Origin: an uncultured Woeseiaceae bacterium
GTDB taxonomy: Bacteria; Pseudomonadota; Gammaproteobacteria; Steroidobacterales; Woeseiaceae
Reading direction: 5' to 3'
DNA: 64,000 nt
Assembly: GCA_947258565.1 (NCBI GenBank)
Contig: CAMYJB010000015.1
Location: 1-64,000 of the forward strand
The notes below the pieces were generated by a model that was given only the letters and a program-made list of their open reading frames with translations, was not told the DNA's origin and did no database searches. Both the position numbers and the translations under genes were made by a program. Of the stretch, positions 17,625 through 25,566 are shown one piece after another; position 1 is the first letter of the stretch, and the number at the start of each line of letters is the position of its first letter.

Positions 17625-18092
17625 ATGACTGACAGCGACGGCTGGCTCGAGCGCTACGGCGAGACGCACGAGAACCTTACCTACCCGGTGCTCTACTGGA
17701 TCGCCGTTCCGATGGTCGTCACAGGCACCGTCGGTCTGCTGTGGTCGCTGCCGGTGCCGGCCCAGTTCTACGAAATATCGCCCCTTCTGAACTGGGGCAG
17801 TGCGTTCCTGATGGTGGCCGCCGTTTATTACTTCATTATTTCGCTGTCGATCGCGATCGGGATGTTGCCCTTCATCCTCGGTGTCGCCGCGATCCAGCTG
17901 TGGCTCGAGCAGTCACTCTACTCGCATCCGCATGTGGCCGGCGGCCTGCTGCTCGGCGGCACGATCGGCCTGTGGCTCGGTCACCGCAACGAGCCGGGCC
18001 CGGGTCCTGTCCTCAGAGACCTGCAGCTCATGATGATAGGCCCGGCGTGGCTGCTGTCAGTGCTGTACCGGCGGCTCGGTATACCGTTCTGA
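17625..18092 (+). CDS. DUF962 (Mpo1-like) membrane protein
   Basis: A 155-residue inner-membrane protein with four predicted helices. The N-terminus WLERYGETHENLTYPVLYWIAVPMVVTGTVGLLWSLPVP fits the DUF962/Mpo1 family, whose yeast member is an iron-dependent dioxygenase of 2-hydroxy fatty acids. In the family pattern a second His usually sits where this protein has Tyr (VLYWIAVP instead of a His before the W-I-x-V-P stretch), so metal binding may differ. ATG 17625 is used; the frame back to a TTG at 17583 has no homology. It is followed after 10 bases by a MATE exporter. Confidence 0.72.
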   Translation: MTDSDGWLERYGETHENLTYPVLYWIAVPMVVTGTVGLLWSLPVPAQFYEISPLLNWGSAFLMVAAVYYFIISLSIAIGMLPFILGVAAIQLWLEQSLYSHPHVAGGLLLGGTIGLWLGHRNEPGPGPVLRDLQLMMIGPAWLLSVLYRRLGIPF

Positions 18093-18102
18093 GCGTTACG
18101 TC

Positions 18103-19422
18103 GTGATCACTGTCGAGCTGCCGCGCGACCGCGACGTGTGGCGCATCGCGGCGCCGATGATCCTCTCGAACATCTCGGTGCCGCTGCTCGGGATGGTCGA
18201 TACCGGCGTGGTCGGTCATCTCGAGAGCGCCGTCTACCTCGGTGCCGTTGCTATCGGCGGCACGATATTCAGTTTTCTGTACACCGGGGTGAACTTCCTG
18301 CGCATGGGCACGACCGGAATCGCGGCCCAGCGTTTTGGCGCCGACGATTTCGACGGCCTGCGCGTGTCCCTCGGCCAGGCGCTCGTCGTCGCCCAACTGA
18401 TCGCGCTGGCGGTCATCCTCCTGCAGTGGCCCATCGGCCAGGTCGCGATGAAGCTGCTCGGCGCTGAAGGGGCTCTCAGGGAGCATGCCCTCGAGTATTT
18501 TTCCATACGCATCTGGAGCGCTCCCGGCACGCTCGCCAATTACGTGATGATCGGCTGGTTCCTGGGCCTACAGAACGCTCGGGTCCCGCTGATCATTTTC
18601 CTCACCATCAACCTGACCAACATTGCGCTCGATCTCCTGTTCGTGCTCGTGCTGGGCATGAAGGTCGACGGCGTAGCCCTGGCGTCCGTGCTCGCCGAGT
18701 ACACCGGGCTCGCCGTCGCGCTCTATTTTGCTGCACGGGAGCTGCGCCGGCACAGCGGCCACTGGCCGATGGAGAAGTTCGTGAATATCCGCGAGTACGC
18801 GGCGTTCTTCGCAGTGAATGGCAACCTGTTCGTCCGGACCATGGCGCTCATCTTCACGATCGCCTTCGTCACCGCACAGGGTGCGCGAATGGGCGGCCTC
18901 ATACTCGCCGCGAACGCGATTCTCATGCAGCTGCAGAACCTCACGGCATTCGGCCTCGACGGCCTTGCGCATGCCGCCGAAGCGCTGGTCGGCAAAGCAG
19001 TCGGTCAGCAGCGGCGCGATGCGCTCGAGCGATCGGTAACGCTGTGCCTCAAGTGGTCGCTGATTTTCGCTGCCGGTTTCAGTTCCGCGTACTTCGTGCT
19101 CGGGCCGCAGCTCATCAACGTGCTGACCGACCTCCCTGCCGTCCGCGAAACGACGCTGCGCTATCTTCCCTGGATGATCGCCTCGCCGCTGGTTTCCGTC
19201 TGGTCTTTTCTCTATGACGGCGTCTACGTCGGCGCAACGCGTGCGCGCGAGATGCGCAACATCATGGTGTTTTCGGCGTTCGCCGTGTTTATCCCGGCCT
19301 GGTTCGTCCTGCAGCCGCTGGGCAACGACGGTCTCTGGCTCGCGTTCCTCCTGTTCCTGGCGAGCCGCGGCATCGGCATGCACATCGGCTACCGCCGCAG
19401 CGTGCTGCCGGCCCTGCAGTAG
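18103..19422 (+). CDS. MATE family efflux transporter (DinF-like)
   Basis: A 439-residue, 12-helix MATE exporter. The N-terminal block RIAAPMILSNISVPLLGMVDTGVVGHLESAVYLGAVAIGG and the internal repeat beginning at FFAVNGNLFVRTMALIFTIAF are typical of the DinF branch. It would extrude organic cations or other toxic compounds with H+ or Na+. GTG 18103 is the start, close behind the DUF962 gene (10 bases), suggesting one transcript. It is one of three MATE genes in the window. Confidence 0.93.
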   Translation: MITVELPRDRDVWRIAAPMILSNISVPLLGMVDTGVVGHLESAVYLGAVAIGGTIFSFLYTGVNFLRMGTTGIAAQRFGADDFDGLRVSLGQALVVAQLIALAVILLQWPIGQVAMKLLGAEGALREHALEYFSIRIWSAPGTLANYVMIGWFLGLQNARVPLIIFLTINLTNIALDLLFVLVLGMKVDGVALASVLAEYTGLAVALYFAARELRRHSGHWPMEKFVNIREYAAFFAVNGNLFVRTMALIFTIAFVTAQGARMGGLILAANAILMQLQNLTAFGLDGLAHAAEALVGKAVGQQRRDALERSVTLCLKWSLIFAAGFSSAYFVLGPQLINVLTDLPAVRETTLRYLPWMIASPLVSVWSFLYDGVYVGATRAREMRNIMVFSAFAVFIPAWFVLQPLGNDGLWLAFLLFLASRGIGMHIGYRRSVLPALQ

Positions 19423-19456
19423 CGGATAATTGCAGGATCGCGCGTGTGCGCGGTCG

Positions 19457-19870
19457 TCAGGGTGAGGCCGGCGGGCCTTTCAATTCGACGGTGTTGCCTT
19501 CCGGGTCGGTCACGTACATGGACGGACCATGGCCCTCGGCGCCGTAACGGGAACTCACCCGGCCGGGCTGCACGCCGCGGCCTTCGAGATACTCCACCAG
19601 AAACGACTCGTCGAATGCCTCCAGGCGAAAACACAGATGATCCATGTTGCGCCCTTCCTGCCCGGGCGCCGCGCCACCGGCGCGGCCGAGTTCGCTCTCG
19701 ACCGGAACCAGGTCGACGAGCGAGCGACCCGCGCGCAGCTGGACCAGGCCTATATCGTCCTTGCGGCGCTCGATGCTGCAGCCGAGTACCTCACAATAGA
19801 ACTCGAGCATCCGATCGAGATTGGTCACGCGAAGCACGATGTGGTCGATCTCGCGGATTCTGAGAGTCAC
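19457..19870 (-). CDS. VOC-superfamily glyoxalase-like protein
   Basis: A 137-residue vicinal-oxygen-chelate protein: IDHIVLRVTNLDRMLEFYCEVLG at the start, MDHLCFRLE in the middle, and MYVTDPEGNTVELKG at the end place His, His and Glu metal ligands in the paired beta-alpha-beta-beta-beta fold. Substrate unknown; family members include glyoxalase I, dioxygenases and resistance proteins. The start is GTG 19870, whose last bases overlap the stop codon of the MATE gene upstream (GTGA), so the two are co-translated. Confidence 0.88.
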   Translation of the reverse strand: MTLRIREIDHIVLRVTNLDRMLEFYCEVLGCSIERRKDDIGLVQLRAGRSLVDLVPVESELGRAGGAAPGQEGRNMDHLCFRLEAFDESFLVEYLEGRGVQPGRVSSRYGAEGHGPSMYVTDPEGNTVELKGPPASP

Positions 19871-21252
19871 GGCCGGATCTCCGCAGCAGCCTTGCGAATC
19901 ACCGCCTCCTCCGCGCAGCGATGGCGGACCGTGCTGCGCGCCCATGCGTAGGCACCGATCCCGGACACGATATTGGCGATCGCGTAGGCGGCGAATATGC
20001 CGGCGATGTCGAAGAACGGCATCGCGATCAGCGCGATCGGGATGTAGAGCACGGCTATCCTGCACACGCTGATGACGACACCCGGCATCGGGTAGCCGAG
20101 CCCGTTGAAGGATGCGTTCATCACCATGACCATACCGTAAGCGCCGTAGCTGAGCGGCACCATCCACAGGAACAACGACGTAACATTGCGGACACTTTCG
20201 CTATCGCTGAAGAGACCGGGTATCCAGCCCGACGCTGCAGCGAGCAGTCCCGCGATGACCAGGCCGCTGATTACACAAAAGGCGGTGCACAGCCATAGCG
20301 CGCGCAGTATGCGGTCCTCTTTGCCCGCGGAGAAATTTTGCCCGACGAAGGGGCCGATGATCGCGGATAACGCGTAGTACATGACCAGCATCAAAGACTC
20401 GATGCGGCTCGCAACGCCGAAACCCGCAACCGCATCAGGCCCGAAGCGCGCGATCATGGCTGTAATCACGGCCGCCCCGACCGGCACGATGATATTGGTG
20501 CCGGCAGCAGGTATGCCAACGTGCAGGATGTCGCGCCATGACTGCCGCAGCTCGCCCGGGTCCGGCTTGCTGAAACTCACCATGTCGAGACGGTGCCGCA
20601 TCAGGTACAGCGTGCCGACAAAGATCGACGCACGCGCAAGCAATGCCGCCATCGCGGCACCGTTCAGACCCATCGCCGGTATCGGCCCCACACCGAATAT
20701 AAGAATCGGGTCGAGAATTACATTGAGCACTGCCGCAAGAATCATCAGCATGCTCGGCAGGCGCGTGTCTCCGGTGGCCCGCATGCTCGCCATCCCCACC
20801 ATGCCGACGACGATGAACGGCACGCCCAGGTAGAGAATGGTCATGAAGCCGTCGATCAGGGGCATCAATTCGTCGGGCGCGCCGAGCAATCGAAACAGCG
20901 GCCGGATTGTGAGAATGCCGATCGCGCTGATGATCGCTGTCACCAGGAAAGACAGTAACAGGCTGTCGGTCGACAGCCGCCGTGCACGCTGGTGATCGTC
21001 CGCGCCGATCGCCCGGGCTACTACCGACGACGTGCCGGCACCCAGCCCTATCGCCACGCTGGTAACGATCATGAGAATGGGAAAGCCGAAACTGAAGGCC
21101 GCGAGCTGTGCGTCACCGACCTGGCCGATGAACCAGGTATCGATGAGGCTCTGCCCCATCATCGTCGCGATACCGAAGAGCACGGGCACGGTCATATCGA
21201 CCAGGTGCCCGCCGACAGGACCCTGCGTTAGCCTAGGCTTGGGTGAGTTCAT
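19867..21252 (-). CDS. MATE family efflux transporter (NorM-like)
   Basis: A 461-residue MATE exporter. Features: helix 1-2 TVPVLFGIATMMGQSLIDTWFIGQVGDAQLAAFSFGFPI, GLGAGTSSVVARAIGADDHQRARR, and the second repeat from VGIPAAGTNIIVPVGAAVITAMIARFG. Expected to export cationic compounds. It is followed with a 4-base overlap by a VOC protein, a pairing that hints at detoxification of a shared compound (inference). Confidence 0.92.
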   Translation of the reverse strand: MNSPKPRLTQGPVGGHLVDMTVPVLFGIATMMGQSLIDTWFIGQVGDAQLAAFSFGFPILMIVTSVAIGLGAGTSSVVARAIGADDHQRARRLSTDSLLLSFLVTAIISAIGILTIRPLFRLLGAPDELMPLIDGFMTILYLGVPFIVVGMVGMASMRATGDTRLPSMLMILAAVLNVILDPILIFGVGPIPAMGLNGAAMAALLARASIFVGTLYLMRHRLDMVSFSKPDPGELRQSWRDILHVGIPAAGTNIIVPVGAAVITAMIARFGPDAVAGFGVASRIESLMLVMYYALSAIIGPFVGQNFSAGKEDRILRALWLCTAFCVISGLVIAGLLAAASGWIPGLFSDSESVRNVTSLFLWMVPLSYGAYGMVMVMNASFNGLGYPMPGVVISVCRIAVLYIPIALIAMPFFDIAGIFAAYAIANIVSGIGAYAWARSTVRHRCAEEAVIRKAAAEIRP

Positions 21253-21298
21253 CGGGCAAGGTTATCATTGCGACACGTAACTGGAAGCGGCCGCAAGC

Positions 21299-21751
21299 AT
21301 GAAGTTCAGACACGAGATCGTCATCGATGCCGACCAGGCGTCGGTATGGGCAGCCTTCGACGACCCCGCCAACATGAAGGCCTGGCAGCCAACGCTGGTA
21401 TCGTTTACCCGCAGGAGCGGCGAAGACGGACAGCCCGGTGCCGTCGCCGAACTCGTCTACGATGAAAACGGCCGCAAGGTAACGCTTATCGAGACCGTAA
21501 CCGAGCGACGCGAGCCGCATTTCATGGCCGGCACCTACGAGTCCGACGTGGGCAATGCGCTCGTCGTCAACCATTTCGAAGACGCGGGTGACGGCCGTAC
21601 ACGATGGGCCATGTACGGAAATCATTCGTTCAAAGGCATCTTCCGTTTGCTCAGCATCTTTTTCGCCGGGGCGGTCCGCAAGCGCAACGAAGACATGATG
21701 AACAACTTCAAACTGTTTGCCGAAACCCGGCAGGCGGAGCGCACCGCATGA
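21299..21751 (+). CDS. SRPBCC-family protein (polyketide-cyclase/START-like)
   Basis: A 150-residue protein with the helix-grip pattern: FRHEIVIDADQASVWAAFDDPANMKAWQPTLVSF at the N-terminus, a run of beta strands, and a long C-terminal helix (AVRKRNEDMMNNFKLFAET). Such proteins bind hydrophobic ligands; the specific role is unknown. It overlaps the NUDIX gene by four bases (ATGA) and is divergent from the MATE gene, with a 46-bp gap for both promoters. Confidence 0.82.
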   Translation: MKFRHEIVIDADQASVWAAFDDPANMKAWQPTLVSFTRRSGEDGQPGAVAELVYDENGRKVTLIETVTERREPHFMAGTYESDVGNALVVNHFEDAGDGRTRWAMYGNHSFKGIFRLLSIFFAGAVRKRNEDMMNNFKLFAETRQAERTA

Positions 21752-22290
21752 GCTGGAAGCAACTCGACTCGCGCACCGTTTACGAGAATCCCTGGATGGA
21801 GGTCCGCGAGGATCACGTCATCAATCCCGGTGGCGGCACGAATCACTACGGTTACGTGCACTTCAAGAACCGCGCCATCGCGATCATGCCGCTGGACGCT
21901 GACGGCAATACGTGGCTCGTCGGCCAGCAACGTTACACGCTGGGCGAATATTCCTGGGAGCTGCCGATGGGTGGTGCGCCGCTCGACGAGTCGCCGCTCG
22001 GCGCCGCGAAGCGGGAACTCAGGGAGGAAACGGGACTGACCGCCGCGCGCTGGTCCGAGGTGATGCGGCTGCATACCAGCAATTCGATCACCGACGAAGT
22101 CGGCATCGTGTTCATCGCCGAGGAGCTGACCCAGGGCGAGACCGAGTTCGAAGAGACCGAAGACCTGGAGATTCGCAAACTGCCGCTGGCAGAAGCGCTG
22201 CAGATGGTCAGCGACGGTGACATTACCGACGCGATCAGCGTCGCTGCCATCCTCAGGGTTGCCGCACTCAGAGAAGCATCCTCGCGGTAA
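21748..22290 (+). CDS. NUDIX hydrolase (ADP-sugar pyrophosphatase-like)
   Basis: A 180-residue NUDIX protein. The box reads GGAPLDESPLGAAKRELREETGL and matches G-x5-E-x7-REUxEExGU exactly. The N-terminal part (RTVYENPWMEVREDHV..P.G) and WLVGQQRYTLGEYSWELPMGG resemble ADP-ribose/ADP-sugar pyrophosphatases. It probably hydrolyses a nucleoside diphosphate derivative in the cytoplasm. Its 3' end overlaps the convergent sortase gene by 23 bases. Confidence 0.92.
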   Translation: MSWKQLDSRTVYENPWMEVREDHVINPGGGTNHYGYVHFKNRAIAIMPLDADGNTWLVGQQRYTLGEYSWELPMGGAPLDESPLGAAKRELREETGLTAARWSEVMRLHTSNSITDEVGIVFIAEELTQGETEFEETEDLEIRKLPLAEALQMVSDGDITDAISVAAILRVAALREASSR

Positions 22291-22849
22291 CCACGTAGCG
22301 CATCGGGCCGCGCGGCTCCGACGCATCGAAGGGATAGCAGGTAACGAGGCTCAACATGCTCTCGTCCGTATCGAGCAACAGGCTGCTGCGCCTCGAATCG
22401 ACAACGTCGATATGCACGACCTGGTAGAGATGCGAGTCCCCGTCTGTCGTTTCCACGGCCAGTGGCTCACCGACAGCAAGGCGTTGCAGGAAGCTGAAGT
22501 GCGTGTCCCGGTGGCCCGCGATCACCGCGTTGCCCGGCGAGCCCGGCAACGCGCTCGCGCTCAGGTGCCCGGGGCCGAATGCCAGTGTGCGCCCCGACCC
22601 GCCCGCGAGCACGATCAGGTCGATGTCGCCACCCAGCGCCCTCAGCCTCGCGACCGGCCAGGTATCGGCCCACGGCCAGGGCGCCGGCCGCTCGCTGCCG
22701 ACCGCGGCGCGCTCCCAGGCGCGCTGCATCAGCTCCTGTGCAAGCCAGGCCTTGGCGGGAATGTAGGCCCCTTCGCCGAGTTGCCAGAACCCGAGGCAAA
22801 GTACGCACGCCACGACCCAGCCTCCCGGTGTCCTAGGCCAGCCGCGCAC
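22268..22849 (-). CDS. Marine-type class sortase of a dedicated sortase system
   Basis: A 193-residue membrane-anchored transpeptidase. One N-terminal helix (WVVACVLCLGFWQLGEGAYI) precedes the sortase barrel; catalytic residues are His113 (IAGHRDTHF), Cys171 (LSLVTCYPF) and Arg184 (PMRYVVTAR). It resembles the sortases of marine gammaproteobacteria that are encoded beside a single VIT/vWA substrate. GTG 22849 follows GGAG and overlaps the substrate gene end by 17 bases. All three catalytic residues are intact although the cognate substrate gene next door is broken. Confidence 0.9.
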   Translation of the reverse strand: MRGWPRTPGGWVVACVLCLGFWQLGEGAYIPAKAWLAQELMQRAWERAAVGSERPAPWPWADTWPVARLRALGGDIDLIVLAGGSGRTLAFGPGHLSASALPGSPGNAVIAGHRDTHFSFLQRLAVGEPLAVETTDGDSHLYQVVHIDVVDSRRSSLLLDTDESMLSLVTCYPFDASEPRGPMRYVVTARMLL

Positions 22850-24739
22850 GAATTCCGCTCCGCCGCAGAGTTCCCGCGCCGAGCAGCAACAGGGCCGCAA
22901 GCAACAGCACCAGGCCGCGCCGCTGCAGCAGGGCCGCGTTCGTCGCTGTCGCCGGGAATCCGAATATCGCGTTCATGCTCTGACCGTACGGCAGCAGGTT
23001 CGGTACCTGTTCCCGCGCGAGCGGATCGCCGGCGAGCCGCACGGGTGTCTTGTCGACGGCGACGAGACTCGTGTACTTGCTGACAAGATGATGGCTGATC
23101 GCCGTATCGATGACGGCTCTGCGCGTGAGTTCCGGGTCTGCGCCGCGCCGCTCCCCGTCGTGAAGCGCGGCGATCTTCGCCCGCGCCCAGAGCGCACCGA
23201 TGCCCGGATTGTGCTCGCCGCTGTCCAGCGGCAATTCGCGGGTCCATGCGCCCGTGGTCGAGTCCCCGCTGACGCGGACCACGGAATCCGGCGCGAATGG
23301 TATCGCCGCCTTCGCCCTGATCGTCACGGGCTCGCCGAGGTACAGATCAGGCACCACCTTTGGATATGCCTCGACTACCGTACCGCCGGGCCAGCTGACG
23401 TTTATGTTCGTGACCTGCGGATGGCCGAGCTTGTCGAACAGGCGATCCATCCTCTCGCCGACTTCGTGCAGTGCGCTGATCACGACGAAGGTGCCGCGGC
23501 CGAGTTCCGCCGCCTTGCGCATGAACCAGCTGTTGGGTGCGGATCCGATGCCCACCGTAAACAGTCGTGCATTGCCGAGTCGCGCCTCGATCATGGCGTA
23601 AAGTTCTTCTTCGTTACCGACGCTGCCGTCGGTGATGAACACAATCTGGCGCAGGTGCGATTCGGCGCTCACCGAATCCAGCGCGAGCCTGAGAGCCGGC
23701 CGCATTTCGGTGCCACCGTTTGCCTTGAGCCCCCGCACGAAATTACGCGCGTGAGCAATATTTGCGGCGTCGGCTGCAACGCTTTGGTGAAACAATGCCC
23801 GGGTTGTGGAATTGAACTCGATGATGTTGAAACGATCGTTAGCGTTCAGTTCGTCGATCGCTCGTTCCAGGGCTTTCTTTGCCTGCGCGACAGAGACGCC
23901 GTGCATCGATCCCGACGTGTCGACGACGAAGATCAGTTCGCGCGGCATGGAGAGCGGCACATCCTTCGCGGTATCGGGCGGCACGACCATCAGCAGGTAG
24001 TGAGGTTCGTCCGCGATCGTCTCTTTGAAAACCATTGCCCGCGGCACGGCAGAGGGCACGGGTCGCCACAACATTTCGAAGTCATGGTCCATGGGAACCG
24101 CGTCGTTGGCCAGCGACACCGTGTACCGGCCCTGGTGCTCTGCAACGTCAACGGGATGATATCGGCTGGCAACGATCTCCAGCGGCATACCGGCATCGAT
24201 GCTGGCACGCAGCGAGATCCTGTGGTCCCGCGACGCCATAACATGCGGCGGCGTGATCAGGGACGCGTCGCTCACCCGCGTCGTATCGGGCGACCAGCCG
24301 CTGCCCTTCCGGTCGGGAAGTGCCGAGCCCGGTATGTAGCGGGGCGTCAGCGTCATGGGAAAGCGGATACCGAATGTACCGTTGTCGTAGGCGCCTGTTC
24401 CTTCTCCCGTATCTCGCCCTCAATGTAGCGCTCGCCGATGTGCAGCCGCATGCGGTCGACCGCCGCCTTGTCCGGTAATGGAAATACGTAAATACCTTCG
24501 ACCCACTCCGCGCCCTCATTGCGAAATTCCTGCCGGACCGACACGCGGGCAACGAGCCCGCTAATGCTCATCGTGACATCGGTATTCGTGCGCGTCGCCG
24601 TGACGATCCCTGCCTGCATTTTCAGGAGCAGCGTGCCGGACTGTACGTCTGCCGGCCACCCTTCCTCTGCCGTGGCCGCAGGCATCCAAAGCCAGGCAAT
24701 CAGAAGGGCCATTACCATCAGTGCTTTTTGTTGTGACAT
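22833..24739 (-). pseudogene. Sortase substrate, VIT/vWA protein, disrupted by internal deletion and frameshift
   Basis: Two frames form one gene. The 5' part (24739-24353) has a signal peptide (cut after AATAEE) and the first half of a VIT domain (RVSVRQEFRNEGAEWVEGIYVFPLPDKAAVD, ERYIEGEIREKEQA). The 3' part (24356-22833, 507 codons from its first ATG) continues with the VIT end (RFPMTLTPRYIPG), a vWA domain with MIDAS DTSGS (Asp146 of that frame), and a C-terminal sorting signal FPATAT, hydrophobic helix, RR tail. Intact relatives have about 50 more residues between these blocks. Homology resumes directly in another frame near 24370, so a deletion not divisible by three is likely. The first stop and second ATG overlap (ATGA), so the second half might be made, but without a signal peptide. 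Confidence 0.82.
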
Positions 24740-24860
24740 TCCGGGCCTCCCAGCAGCGCTACGGTGATTCAAACAACCCAATGCGCCGCGCCGCGGACGA
24801 CGGCATGGCAATGCACCGGCGTAATGTGGCAAATTGTGGCGAGGTTCCTGAGGGTTCGAT

Positions 24861-25553
24861 TTGGCAAAGCGCATAGCAATCGTCGAAGACGAGGCGGCCA
24901 TCCGCGACAACTACGCGGCGGCTTTTCGCCGCGAGGGTTACGCCGTGGACGCCTACGATTCGCGCGCGCCGGCGCTGGAGGCGTTTGCTTCCCGGCTGCC
25001 CGACCTCGTCGTCATCGACATCAACCTGAGGGACGACGTGGAGGGGGGCTTCGAGCTATGCCGGGAATTGCGCGCGCAGTCGGCAGACCTGCCAATCATT
25101 TTCCTGACCGCCAGGGACAGCGAGTTCGATGCCGTGTCCGGCCTGCGCCTGGGCGCCGACGACTACCTCACCAAGGACATCAGCCTCCCGCACCTGATGG
25201 CGCGTATCGCAGCATTATTTCGCCGCCTCGACGCCATGCAGAAACCGCAGGCCGCGGGGGGACGCATTACCCGCGGTAGCCTCGACATCGATACCGACAG
25301 GATGACCGTACAGTGGCGGGGCAGCCCGGTGGGCCTGACGCTCACGGAATTCTGGCTGGTGCACGCCATGGCGCGCTATCCGGGCCACGTGAAGAACCGG
25401 CAGCAGCTCATGGATGCTGCACAGGCCGTGCTCGACGACAACACGATTACATCGCATGTGAAGCGTATTCGACGCAAGTTCCATGCGGTCGACGCCGACT
25501 TCGGCTGCATCGAAACCGTCTACGGCATGGGCTATCGCTGGATAGCGGACTGA
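24861..25553 (+). CDS. pdsR: Response regulator of the dedicated sortase system
   Basis: A 230-residue OmpR-type regulator. The receiver domain has the acidic pair EDE (10-12), phosphoacceptor Asp53 (VVIDINL), LTARD and a conserved Lys (LTKDI); the winged-helix domain ends VKRIRRKFHAVDADFGCIETVYGMGYRW. Position, divergent from the sortase substrate gene and followed 13 bases later by a histidine kinase, matches the proteobacterial dedicated sortase system. TTG 24861 is the start, after AGGGTTCGAT; no nearer ATG exists. The 121-bp divergent gap presumably holds its binding site. Confidence 0.9.
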   Translation: MAKRIAIVEDEAAIRDNYAAAFRREGYAVDAYDSRAPALEAFASRLPDLVVIDINLRDDVEGGFELCRELRAQSADLPIIFLTARDSEFDAVSGLRLGADDYLTKDISLPHLMARIAALFRRLDAMQKPQAAGGRITRGSLDIDTDRMTVQWRGSPVGLTLTEFWLVHAMARYPGHVKNRQQLMDAAQAVLDDNTITSHVKRIRRKFHAVDADFGCIETVYGMGYRWIAD

Positions 25554-25566
25554 CAGCAAGGGACTG

